Source of the DNA: JAEYFP01 sp964579795
GTDB taxonomy: Bacteria > Bacillota > Clostridia > Lachnospirales > Lachnospiraceae
Direction: 5' to 3'
Assembly: GCA_964579795.1 (NCBI GenBank)
Contig: CAZOHM010000011.1
Coordinates: 1 to 64,000, forward strand
Length of the DNA stretch: 64,000 nucleotides
The notes under the pieces were generated by a model, which was given only the letters and a program-made list of their open reading frames with translations, did not search any database and was not told the DNA's origin. Positions 42,763-52,277 of this stretch are shown piece by piece; within the stretch, counting starts at the first letter, position 1, and the number at the start of each line of letters is the position of its first letter. A program made the position numbers and the translations under genes.

Positions 42763-44487
42763 CTAATTCTCCTCCCTTGCATATTCCTGTGTTTTATATA
42801 TTTCCATATATTCGCTGCAGGACAAAAGGAGTTCTTCATGAGTGCCTTCACCCACAACATAACCATCATCCATCACAATTATCTTATCTGCCGTTTTGAT
42901 TGTGCAAAGCTTTTCGGCAACAATAATTACTGTTTTTCCGGCCAGCATTTCCTTTGTCATAACTGTGGCAGTTTTTTCTGTTTTGGCATCTAGCGCAGAA
43001 TATGTATCGTCCAAAAGATAAATATCTGCATTCTTATATAAACACCTTGCCAGAGATAAACGCTGCTTCTGACCACCTGAAATATTTGTTCCACCTTGCG
43101 CAAGCAATGTGTCCATTCCATTTTCCAGCAAATTTACAACCTCATCAAAGCAGGATGCCTGCAGACACTTGTTTAATTTTTCCTCATTTACTTGACCATA
43201 GGCAGTAATATTATTTGTGATATCTGCATTGAACACATATGCTTTTTGTGTCGCATATGATATTTTGTCCTGAAGATATTTAGGCGAATAATCTCTGACT
43301 GAAACTCCATCTATTAGAATGTCTCCCTCTTGAAATTCGTATAATCGATCGAGCAGATTCAAAAGCGTCGTTTTACCGGAGCCTGTTGTCCCGACAATTG
43401 CAGTTGTTTTACATGCCGGCGCAATAAAAGACACATGATCAATTACATGTCGTTCATCATTGTAACCAAACACAACATCTTTAAATTCAACCCTGCCTTC
43501 TTTGATACCATTTTCAATTCCTTTATCCTTTTGCATGACAGAAGAATAATTTAATATTTCCAAAATTCGATCAGCCGCAACAGAACATTTTGGAATCAGG
43601 TTAACCCAAAACGGAATAATTGCAAGGGTTGCAACAAAATAGCCCATATAGGTAAGTACTGTAATGAGTTCCGCTATGGATGTCATTTTCAGTTTTAATT
43701 GTGATGACCCAAGCAGATACATCGCAATAATAACCCACTTCATAAGAATCAATGCGCATGGTGCCAGAAAATTAATTTTGGAATTTGCAATAATAGATGC
43801 TTCATATGCTTCATCGTTTGCATTCTTCAGCTTTTCGGTTTCAAGAAATTCATTATTAAAGGCTCGAATTGGTCTTGCACCAGTTATCATTTCTCCGGAT
43901 AAAGCATTTAATTGATCAAGTTTCTGCTGATGGATAAAGAATTGACCTCTGCTCTTCAAACCGAGAAGCACAAGAATCACGCAAGTGATTAAAAAGAAAA
44001 TCAGAAAAATAACAGCAAGCTCTGCATTCATAATAAATATAGCTACCGTCATAAGAATAATTACAATTGGCACCTTCAAAGAATTCCTCAGTAAGTTCAA
44101 AATCAGAATTTCAATTTGAGATGTACCTGCTATTGTTCTTGTATGAAGTGTCGCAGACCCAAATTTTTGAATATCCTGCACAGAAAATGATAAGACCTTA
44201 TCGAAACAGTCCTTTCTCATCGCATTTGTCATCTTTGCAGTCAGCTGTGCAGAATAGTATGACTGTATTACAATAAACACACCTGCAATTAATGTATAAA
44301 TAATCATCAGAAAAACACAATGATATACATAATTTATGTCTTCATGTATAATGCCCTTACTCAAAATATTATTCATTTGCCCTAAAACCAATATTGTCTG
44401 AAGATATAATGATATTGTAACAAGAATAATATTCAGAATAAAAGCACCTATATTCGGTTTTAAATATCGTTTTAATAACTCAACCAT
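42763..44487 (-). CDS. ABC exporter half-transporter A, degenerate ATP site
   Basis: 574 residues: six-helix membrane domain, then ATPase with Walker A GTTGSGKTT near residue 365, signature ISGGQKQ and Walker B YLLDDTYSALD. The aspartate after Walker B replaces the catalytic glutamate, the known change in the non-catalytic subunit of heterodimeric exporters. AGGAGC precedes the start. Gene order (15 bases after the second GH3 gene, one base before the other ABC gene) makes these two the paired exporter of the operon. Confidence 0.92.
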   Translation of the reverse strand: MVELLKRYLKPNIGAFILNIILVTISLYLQTILVLGQMNNILSKGIIHEDINYVYHCVFLMIIYTLIAGVFIVIQSYYSAQLTAKMTNAMRKDCFDKVLSFSVQDIQKFGSATLHTRTIAGTSQIEILILNLLRNSLKVPIVIILMTVAIFIMNAELAVIFLIFFLITCVILVLLGLKSRGQFFIHQQKLDQLNALSGEMITGARPIRAFNNEFLETEKLKNANDEAYEASIIANSKINFLAPCALILMKWVIIAMYLLGSSQLKLKMTSIAELITVLTYMGYFVATLAIIPFWVNLIPKCSVAADRILEILNYSSVMQKDKGIENGIKEGRVEFKDVVFGYNDERHVIDHVSFIAPACKTTAIVGTTGSGKTTLLNLLDRLYEFQEGDILIDGVSVRDYSPKYLQDKISYATQKAYVFNADITNNITAYGQVNEEKLNKCLQASCFDEVVNLLENGMDTLLAQGGTNISGGQKQRLSLARCLYKNADIYLLDDTYSALDAKTEKTATVMTKEMLAGKTVIIVAEKLCTIKTADKIIVMDDGYVVGEGTHEELLLSCSEYMEIYKTQEYAREEN

Positions 44488-44502
44488 TCTTAGCTCCTAC
44501 TA

Positions 44503-46089
44503 TTAGTAAAATACAGGTATTTTAGTTTGATTAATCGTCTTCCCACTATCCGCCTGTCTGGAGAACAAGCTGTCCCTGTAGCCTTCCTCATGGTTGATAA
44601 CATCCAGAAGATTAATCTTGTGTGTTTTTAGTTTTTCATTCAGGAACACTTTAAAATCTTCCATACAAAAGCTGTCATCATGACACTCAATATCTAACAG
44701 CAGTGCTCCACTTTCTTCATGTCCCTTAAATACTTTAATAAAACAATTATTCTGCTGCTCATATTCCTGAAGATAATCAATAAACGTCATGGCATAAAGC
44801 GTGTGACCTGAAATAGTAATTTTATCCTTTTCTTTTCCAGCAAAGGAAATCATTTTAGTTCCTTTCTGACTGGATTTCACACAAACAATATCTCTCATAT
44901 CATATCGATACAATCCTGAATATGATGTTACAATCAGCCTATAATAATTTCCATCCACCGTCTCATTGATTAATAATGGCTGTCCACTGTTTTCATTTTC
45001 ATCAAGCGGAACATATTCAAAAAAATACCCGAAGTTTGCAGGAACACCATAACTGTCATTTTTTCTTAACGGTATGTTGAATTTTCCTTCACTCGCACCA
45101 TATCCTGCATCCCAGAAAATCACATCTGCTGGAAACAGCTTTACGTTCTCTGTAGCAGCGCGCCCAACTGAAGCTGAATACCAGCAATTTACTACATGAA
45201 ATTTTTTCCATATATCCTCTACGAGTAATTCTCCTTTCTGGCTGGCCAGGCTTTTCAGCTCGCATGCCCTAACAGGATATTTTACCGCATACTTCATCAA
45301 CTTTTCTTTGTCTGCTCCGAGTTCTGTACTAATAGTGCCCTTCTCTAAATCGTTGATTAAATCATCCTTTCTGTTATTCAAAAGCTGCATTAGTAGCGCA
45401 AAATGTGAAACATTATTACAGCAAAGCATCCGAACATTCTTTGAAGCAATCCCAAATAACAGTAACACATAATTATAGCTGTCTAATGAGAGATTTCTGC
45501 AGCTCTTTAGTGCATTCTCGCGCTGCTTCGTCCTTGACAGTTTCTTTCCGTCTTTGATAAGCATGCTTGTCTGTCCAGAAATTGCTCCATATGGAATACC
45601 TGCCTCTGTATATCCTGTTACCTCAGGATTGGTAATCACAAACATCTTTTCGTTCGTATCACCACCAAGCACAGAGTGAAAAGACCTTACAAGTTCAATC
45701 ATTCTCAAAAGCAGAACTTCCAGAAGAATTTGTGATCCAAATTCACTATTAGGAAGCAGTTTATCCTTTCCTGTTGTTCCGCTTGTATCTGCAAAGCTAA
45801 TCGTCTTCCCGGGAAACAGAACATTACTTTCACCATTCTTCAATCTTTCAATATATGGCTCGTAATCATCATATGACGTAATTGGTATCTGACGTCTGAA
45901 ATCTTCGATTGTTTTAATATGTGAGAACCCATATTTCTTTCCAATCTCAGTATCCTTGGCATAATCCAAAATATGTTCCAGCGTATCCTTGCTGACTGCT
46001 TCCATCATTTTGTTCATGCTTTTGAATAGTAAAGCCTTTGATAAATAGTTTTTCTTTATCAACAAATCTGCATAGCTTTCTATATTCAT
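44503..46089 (-). CDS. GH3-family adenylating enzyme, second copy
   Basis: 528 residues of the GH3 (auxin-responsive promoter) family, which belongs to the acyl-adenylate/firefly-luciferase superfamily. The ATP motif TSGTTGKDK is near residue 105, YGASEGKFN near 325 and YSGLYRYDMRD near 385. In plants GH3 enzymes adenylate a carboxylic acid and form an amide with an amino acid; bacterial members are poorly known. The ATG overlaps the stop of the first GH3 gene in ATGA. Together with its paralogue it presumably joins an acid and an amine in the pathway headed by the NRPS. Confidence 0.88.
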   Translation of the reverse strand: MNIESYADLLIKKNYLSKALLFKSMNKMMEAVSKDTLEHILDYAKDTEIGKKYGFSHIKTIEDFRRQIPITSYDDYEPYIERLKNGESNVLFPGKTISFADTSGTTGKDKLLPNSEFGSQILLEVLLLRMIELVRSFHSVLGGDTNEKMFVITNPEVTGYTEAGIPYGAISGQTSMLIKDGKKLSRTKQRENALKSCRNLSLDSYNYVLLLFGIASKNVRMLCCNNVSHFALLMQLLNNRKDDLINDLEKGTISTELGADKEKLMKYAVKYPVRACELKSLASQKGELLVEDIWKKFHVVNCWYSASVGRAATENVKLFPADVIFWDAGYGASEGKFNIPLRKNDSYGVPANFGYFFEYVPLDENENSGQPLLINETVDGNYYRLIVTSYSGLYRYDMRDIVCVKSSQKGTKMISFAGKEKDKITISGHTLYAMTFIDYLQEYEQQNNCFIKVFKGHEESGALLLDIECHDDSFCMEDFKVFLNEKLKTHKINLLDVINHEEGYRDSLFSRQADSGKTINQTKIPVFY

Positions 46090-47828
46090 ATGTTATCCCT
46101 CACAATAAAGTTTTCTGTGCAGTAATCACTTAATCCCAGGAAAAAAGCTTTCTTTTTATCATTTCTAAGAATATTAACAGGCTTAATCTGACTTGGTGCC
46201 GTACCCTTCATAATCTCTATATCACGGTACAGAGAATACGCATCGTTTTCAAGAAAATATATCTTGATGTGTCCGCATATTCCCCTTTTGATTTTATCTC
46301 CCAATGAAGGATTTTCTTTGGAAAGATGTTCTTCCAGTATAGTTTTAAATTCTTTTGGCGAAAAATCTAATTTCTTTCTGTCAATTTCCACAAAAAAGAC
46401 ATATCTGACCGGTGATGCATCAAAATCCGGAATGACAGAAAAATCAACAATCGTAAGTCCAGCATCTGCTGCTGCATCAGAGACAGCCTTCTGAAGTGCT
46501 GTTACTGTTGTTTTCTCGCCCATAACACTGATTACATCATCTCTCCTATAGCAGTATTTTACCGTTGGTGTCTCCTTATGTTTTCCAATAACTTCAACAA
46601 CATCCTTCATACGATATCTATAAAACCCACCATATGTTGTTATAATCAATTCATACCGTTTTCCAACTTCCAGGTCACCAATTCCAACTATCCGTGTAAA
46701 ATCATCTTCTGCTTCCAACGGAAGGAACTCATAAAACATGCTCTCAGGAATCAGCACTGTATCTTCCTTATCGATCGCATATGGACAAGTGAGTGCTCCT
46801 TCTGACGCGTTCAGACCTGTTCTGATAATTGCAACAGAATCATCAATATATTCGTCCTTGATTGTATTTACATATACGGAAAACACACCTGTTCCAATTC
46901 CAAATATCATTGTTAAATCAGGCCAGATTTTTTTGATAAATTTAGTTTGAGAACCTCCATCTTCAAATACCTTTCTAAGTTCTTCGGCTCTTTGGGGATT
47001 TGGCTTCAATTTACTAATCACAGATTGTCTGACTTCATCACACATTTTAACGCTCGGATTGATTGTGCCGTGCTCCATATCGTCCAAAATCATGCTCCAA
47101 TGTTTTCTGATATAGCGGAACTGCTCGACAACAAAGCTGAAGAAGGAGCTTGAAATACAGGAGATTTTTTTGTCCGACATAGCAAATAATGCATTTAAAT
47201 ACTTAAAATCAGTATCTGGCTGAATAAATATTGCCTCAACAGGTGACGGATATATTTTTTCCAAAACAGGCTTGTATTGAATCAGCAGCATACCGGAAAT
47301 TGCACCATAGGTTGCACCACACGGCAAGGTCGGCATTACATCAGATGTCATTGTTGCAATCTGAAAGCATTTGCCTCCTGTCCACTTTCGACCAAGATAC
47401 TTTTCAGCAAGAGCATACTGATAGTTGGATATATAGTCAGATGTCATTTTTAAGTTCCACTGCGGCATTGGAATACGTTTTGGTTCTCCCGTCGTTCCTG
47501 ATGTTTTGTTGTAATGATTGATTTCATAAGTCGTAATCAGATCACGCTCTCCATCATTGGTCATACGCCTGATATAGTCCTCGTAATCCTTAAATGACGA
47601 AACAGGTACTGACTTTCTGAAATCTTCAACAGACTCAATCTCTGCAAAATGATACTTTTTACCATATTCTGTGTTTTTGTTTGCTTTCAAAATATTAAAC
47701 AAACATTTTTCGTTATTTTCTACAGGCTTCTCCCATATTTCATTGGCTCTGTCCATAACTGCTCTGGCTGCCGCAAGTTTTTGTGTCCAGATTGGAAGCT
47801 CCTGTGTTGTGGTATTTCCTTCTGTCAT
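46086..47828 (-). CDS. GH3-family adenylating enzyme, first copy
   Basis: 580 residues of the same GH3 family: TSGTTGEPKRIP near residue 110, GLNASEGALTCP near 342 and YGGFYRYRMKDVV near 404. It is clearly diverged from the copy downstream, so the two probably use different acids or amines rather than being redundant. GGGAGA precedes the start, 18 bases after the NRPS stop. Confidence 0.88.
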   Translation of the reverse strand: MTEGNTTTQELPIWTQKLAAARAVMDRANEIWEKPVENNEKCLFNILKANKNTEYGKKYHFAEIESVEDFRKSVPVSSFKDYEDYIRRMTNDGERDLITTYEINHYNKTSGTTGEPKRIPMPQWNLKMTSDYISNYQYALAEKYLGRKWTGGKCFQIATMTSDVMPTLPCGATYGAISGMLLIQYKPVLEKIYPSPVEAIFIQPDTDFKYLNALFAMSDKKISCISSSFFSFVVEQFRYIRKHWSMILDDMEHGTINPSVKMCDEVRQSVISKLKPNPQRAEELRKVFEDGGSQTKFIKKIWPDLTMIFGIGTGVFSVYVNTIKDEYIDDSVAIIRTGLNASEGALTCPYAIDKEDTVLIPESMFYEFLPLEAEDDFTRIVGIGDLEVGKRYELIITTYGGFYRYRMKDVVEVIGKHKETPTVKYCYRRDDVISVMGEKTTVTALQKAVSDAAADAGLTIVDFSVIPDFDASPVRYVFFVEIDRKKLDFSPKEFKTILEEHLSKENPSLGDKIKRGICGHIKIYFLENDAYSLYRDIEIMKGTAPSQIKPVNILRNDKKKAFFLGLSDYCTENFIVRDNI

Positions 47829-47846
47829 GACTTTTTCTCCCTGTGC

Positions 47847-50800
47847 TTATTTTAGTGCCTGTGCACTTCTCCTCGGTGTCTGCATTGTAAAGAATATCGG
47901 ATATGGAATTGTCAATCCAATTTTCTCAGCATTTGAAATAATATGATAAATATCCTTAAAAGAACCTCCAAGGTCATCAAATCTTGCATTTACAGAAACT
48001 AAATCAATAGAAAAATATTCCTTGAATAATCCGCAAATCTTCTCTTCTAATTCATTGGTCGGTTCTTCATACCTTATTGATAAGTCAGGAGCCGGGAAAT
48101 CATCAGCATAAATACTGTCCGGAAGCTTATCAAGTTGTGTCGCACAATACGGAACAAACTGCTTTGCAAGCTTTTCCTTCAAAATATCAAGTACTTCGAT
48201 ATGATTAAGGCTGCCTGTATAGTACACACAGATTCTAGCACTCTCATGAATCTGCCTTGTAACTACTTTACCCTCATATACTCCATCAATAGCATTCAAT
48301 GCTTCTTCTGTAACTGACAGGTCCACAAACTGTTGGTTGACATAATGAACGCATCCTTTTTTACCTAATACTTCATATTTCCCATCAAAATATCTGCCAA
48401 TGTATCCGGTAGCCTTTCCTGCCGATACAATTTCGCCCATTTCTGTAATAGGCTGCAAATTGCCAAAAAGATCAATCAAAGTAATTCCGGCATCTGCGGT
48501 GTCAGATTTAACTATCTCACGTTTTGACTCATCAAAAACATATCCCTTTCCAAGCTGTATGATGTCATTCTCATTTCCATTAATTAACGAAACAGATCTT
48601 GCCGGCTTTTGATCGTCTTTTACACACATCATCATATAATTCTTAACAGAATTCAAAAGTGACAGCATTGCTTCTTTTGTATAATACATTGCGGAATAAG
48701 ATACACTCAGCATCGTTTTGCTCGTATCTGTAGGATGCGGCAACACACAAATCAGCATAAACGGGACTGTCATTTGAGAGTTAAATCCTGTATTCATGTT
48801 CTCAACACAGCTCTTTTTCCTCTCGTTTCCATCCTCGACAATACCAAGCAGGTAATCCAGATAAATTGTACTGTCCATTCCATATTCATCATGAATAATT
48901 CTTGTGGAGAAAAGACTTCTTTCACTGATTTCCGAATAGTACTCCTGCGTACTCATTAACTCTTCAAGCAGTGTTCCCTCTGAAGCAGGATATCTTACAA
49001 GTAATGACTTTGCTAACAATCCAACTGTACGTTTCACGCAGGCAGCATCTCTGTCAGCGTAAATTAATGAAAACAGCTTCTTTTCAGTCATCGTAAATCT
49101 GGAAAGTACCTGTGCTATTGCATTCTGGTAAAGCATCGGCATTCTGATTTTACGTTTCTTACAATAATCTTCAATCACAGCTCCCTCCAGCTCAACAGAT
49201 GCAACCAGCAGGTCTGTATTTTCTCTTGTCTTTGCACTGAACGGATAGAAATCCAAAGAAGCTCCTCTCTTGAACTCTTCAAACCATGGACGCATCGCAT
49301 TCATGTAATCGGAATTTTCAAGACTCTCGGCATACTCAATAAAATCACAAAATGTATAGCTTTCCTTCTCAACATTTTCCTGCGCAAGCTGCTGTTCCAA
49401 TTCATTTACTAACAGATTTTGTGAATATCCATCAAACTGCATATGATGAATATCAAGAAGCATATAAACTGCACCTGAAGGTGCTCCTTCAAACAAAACA
49501 ACTTTATACAGTTCTGAATTCAATAATTCCATAGGCTCCATATATTCAGCCATGAAGTTATTGTCAATTTCCTGATCCACGTGTACTACATCAATTGTAA
49601 TCGGTTCTGTATCTCTTCTTTTATGTAAAAACTTTTTATCCTTTACAACAATATAAGACTTTAAATGTGAATGTACATTAAAGACGTATTCAGTTGCTTT
49701 TTTAATTTTCTCAATAGAATGTCCGGTAATTTTCAACATATTTGTCATATGCCATGAAATTGCGCCTGGTGTCAGCAATACAGGAAGTAAAATCACTTCC
49801 TCATCACGGGACATCCCATAGTATGTGCTTCCCGGCTCTCTGTGTGCAGGTCTTTTTGGAGCCTGTATTACTTCATCCAGCCCTTTTACAATTCCTCTGA
49901 TATCCTCATATTTCATAAATAATCTGACTGGCAGATCCTTTCCGGTCTTATCAAAATATTCAGCCGACAGTGCTATGAAAGACAAAGAAGTCATTCCAAC
50001 CTGTTGAAGATTTGTTGTAACTCCGATTTCGTTAATATTTAAAATTTCCTTTGCAATTTGAAGAACAATTTCCTCTGTCTCATTTTCAGGTGCAACAATC
50101 TCTCCCTTAATTTCTTCTTCCGGCTTCTTAAGTGACATTCTATCCACTTTGCCGCTGGCAGTAAGAGGCATTTTATCCAGCTTAACAAAAGACGAAGGCA
50201 TCATGTAATCTGCCAGAACTTTACTCAGCTCCTCTTTCACATGTTTTCCATCTAATGTGTCTGATACATAATATCCAACAATATACTTCTGACCGGCAGC
50301 GTTATCAAAATCTCTCACAGCTGCAGCCTCAATGTCGGAGACAGACAGCATCGCATGTTCTACCTCTCCCATGTCTACACGCTGTCCGTTAACTTTTACC
50401 ATAAAATCTTTTCGATTGACAAAATACAATGTTCCATCTAAAAGACGTCTTACTACATCTCCCATATGAACTTCTGTACGTCCATCAGGCAGATGTCGAA
50501 ATGTTTTTGCAGACTCTTCTTCTCTGTTTAGATATCCGGAAGCAAAATATCCTGTAGCTACCAATTCACCTTCACACGCGCCTGTCAGACTTGTGCCTTT
50601 TTCATCAACAATTCTAATTTCCACACCTGGCTTAGGTGTTCCAAGCGGAGTATTATCATATGCTTTATCAATACTAAAATAAAGAATTGCTCCTAATGTT
50701 TCTGTCTGACCATATCCATTCAATAAAACATAATTGGATGGTGCAAACCCTGCAACCTTTTCGCCGCCAACATATACTCGTTTCAACGCAGACTCACCAT

Positions 50801-51506
50801 GGTCAAATACGCGAAGTGCTGATGGTGGAAGAAAAATTGATCCAATATCATTTGAATTGATGAAAGATCTAAGTTTCAGGAAATCCTTTCGCATCTCCTC
50901 ACTAATCATAAAAATATGAAGACCTCTCATAAGTCGAATAATATTTTCTGAGAATGCCCCGATAAACGACATCGGAGACATGGATGCATGTCTCATCGGA
51001 AGTGATTTTACATTTGGATTTGGTTTGTAATTCTCTGAAAGAGCCCTGTTGCTGTAAACAACTCCTTTCGGGTTTCCTGTTGAGCCAGATGTATATATGT
51101 AAAGTCTGTGATCCTCATCTCCTACAGAAACAAGCTTCTCATTTATACTTTCACTTTCTATATCTTTGAAGAAATCAGCTGTAATAATCATCGTTGCTTT
51201 GCAATCTGACTGAATATAATCAACTCGTGCCTTAGGGTACTCCGGAAGCAACGGCACTACAATCCCGCCAAGCTGCATAATAGCCAATTCAGCAACAATA
51301 TATTCAGAACATCTATCAAGAATAATAATTACCGGAGTTCCTTTTTCTACTCCTCTTTTAATAAGTCTTGTCTTTGTTTTCCCCACCAATTCTGTCACCT
51401 GACCATACGTCAAGGTTCTTTTTCCATCTTGATCAGTCAAACAATTTTGATTTGCGTTTTCTTCTGCGATGCGCTTTAGTTCTAGTACAAAATCATAATT
51501 CACCAT
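47847..51506 (-). CDS. NRPS-like protein A-T-C-(partial A)-T
   Basis: 1219 residues from the ATG at 51506 (AAGGAGG upstream). Adenylation domain 1-460: YTSGSTGNPKG (138-148), NGYGQTE, MGDVVRR, and lysine K453 in SGKVDR. The residue equivalent to the amino-group-binding Asp235 of GrsA is I182 (FIGAFSE), arguing against an ordinary alpha-amino acid. Carrier domain 475-545 with S507 in GMTSLSF. Condensation domain about 570-960 with HHMQFDG (687-693). Then a region (about 1005-1145) matching only the C-terminal subdomain of an adenylation domain, and a second carrier (1150-1215) with the unusual core LGGSFKD. No thioesterase or reductase. It may load an acid and condense it with an acceptor on the second carrier, charged in trans perhaps by a GH3 enzyme. 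Confidence 0.88.
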   Translation of the reverse strand: MVNYDFVLELKRIAEENANQNCLTDQDGKRTLTYGQVTELVGKTKTRLIKRGVEKGTPVIIILDRCSEYIVAELAIMQLGGIVVPLLPEYPKARVDYIQSDCKATMIITADFFKDIESESINEKLVSVGDEDHRLYIYTSGSTGNPKGVVYSNRALSENYKPNPNVKSLPMRHASMSPMSFIGAFSENIIRLMRGLHIFMISEEMRKDFLKLRSFINSNDIGSIFLPPSALRVFDHGESALKRVYVGGEKVAGFAPSNYVLLNGYGQTETLGAILYFSIDKAYDNTPLGTPKPGVEIRIVDEKGTSLTGACEGELVATGYFASGYLNREEESAKTFRHLPDGRTEVHMGDVVRRLLDGTLYFVNRKDFMVKVNGQRVDMGEVEHAMLSVSDIEAAAVRDFDNAAGQKYIVGYYVSDTLDGKHVKEELSKVLADYMMPSSFVKLDKMPLTASGKVDRMSLKKPEEEIKGEIVAPENETEEIVLQIAKEILNINEIGVTTNLQQVGMTSLSFIALSAEYFDKTGKDLPVRLFMKYEDIRGIVKGLDEVIQAPKRPAHREPGSTYYGMSRDEEVILLPVLLTPGAISWHMTNMLKITGHSIEKIKKATEYVFNVHSHLKSYIVVKDKKFLHKRRDTEPITIDVVHVDQEIDNNFMAEYMEPMELLNSELYKVVLFEGAPSGAVYMLLDIHHMQFDGYSQNLLVNELEQQLAQENVEKESYTFCDFIEYAESLENSDYMNAMRPWFEEFKRGASLDFYPFSAKTRENTDLLVASVELEGAVIEDYCKKRKIRMPMLYQNAIAQVLSRFTMTEKKLFSLIYADRDAACVKRTVGLLAKSLLVRYPASEGTLLEELMSTQEYYSEISERSLFSTRIIHDEYGMDSTIYLDYLLGIVEDGNERKKSCVENMNTGFNSQMTVPFMLICVLPHPTDTSKTMLSVSYSAMYYTKEAMLSLLNSVKNYMMMCVKDDQKPARSVSLINGNENDIIQLGKGYVFDESKREIVKSDTADAGITLIDLFGNLQPITEMGEIVSAGKATGYIGRYFDGKYEVLGKKGCVHYVNQQFVDLSVTEEALNAIDGVYEGKVVTRQIHESARICVYYTGSLNHIEVLDILKEKLAKQFVPYCATQLDKLPDSIYADDFPAPDLSIRYEEPTNELEEKICGLFKEYFSIDLVSVNARFDDLGGSFKDIYHIISNAEKIGLTIPYPIFFTMQTPRRSAQALK

Positions 51507-51613
51507 TACAATCCTCCTTAGAATTTGCATTTTCCGATAAGCCTTACTAATACAATATATTTGAATTTTCTTCTGTTTCATCAGTCTTTCATCTAAAAAT
51601 CAAACATATTTAT

Positions 51614-51642
51614 ATTTTAGCATTTCGGTCTACATTTCTCAA
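51614..51642 (-). promoter_or_regulatory. Promoter of the NRPS/GH3/ABC operon
   Basis: Minus strand TTGAGA (51642-51637), 17 bases, TAAAAT (51619-51614), about 110 bases before the NRPS start. No riboswitch or clear palindrome is seen in the leader. Confidence 0.45.
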
Positions 51643-51710
51643 TACAATTAAACATTTTTGAATGCTGAGGATTAGGGTTTCCTGATTGTTGCACCGAGCT
51701 TGAACTCAAA

Positions 51711-52160
51711 TTAATATTTTCTCATATAGACAAATGAAAGGCCTCCGGGTTCTGTATGTTCTTTATAGGAACGATATCCCATTTTTTCATATAGGCGAAT
51801 GTTAATCCAGCTTCTTGTACAGGTGTACAATTCTTTTGTTTCATCACGGCATATCAAATCCACTTGAGACAGCAATTTTTGTGCAAGTCCCTGATGTCTG
51901 TACTCCGGATGAATCATAAGTCTGCCAACCTCTTCCACTTCACCCTTTTTTCTATACCGAATTGCTCCAATTATTTCATCAGAATCATTTACAAGTTTCA
52001 AAGTATTCCAATCGGTAAAATTCTTCTCGTTTTCAGCCAATGTTTCCTGCAATGCTGGCACATCGCGACTTCCAATCATACTTGCCTCACTCTCAAAAGA
52101 AAGAAGCTGCAACTTGTATAATTCAGGTACATCTGATTTATCTGCACGTTCAATTTTCAT
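51711..52160 (-). CDS. GNAT-family N-acetyltransferase
   Basis: 149 residues from the ATG at 52160, with AAGGAG upstream. The acetyl-CoA-binding motif A appears as VGRLMIHPEYRHQGLAQKLL, with LYEKMGYRSY near the C-terminus. Substrate unknown (amine of a metabolite, peptide or antibiotic). It lies upstream of the NRPS operon on the same strand, with no terminator seen in between. Confidence 0.88.
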   Translation of the reverse strand: MKIERADKSDVPELYKLQLLSFESEASMIGSRDVPALQETLAENEKNFTDWNTLKLVNDSDEIIGAIRYRKKGEVEEVGRLMIHPEYRHQGLAQKLLSQVDLICRDETKELYTCTRSWINIRLYEKMGYRSYKEHTEPGGLSFVYMRKY

Positions 52161-52277
52161 GGTAAGCTCCTTCAAAACATATTGCTATCAAAACGCATCT
52201 CTGTTAAATACATCACTATTAAAATACATCACCTGAAAACACAGTACAAGTAAAATGTCATATCTATGTTGTTTTAG

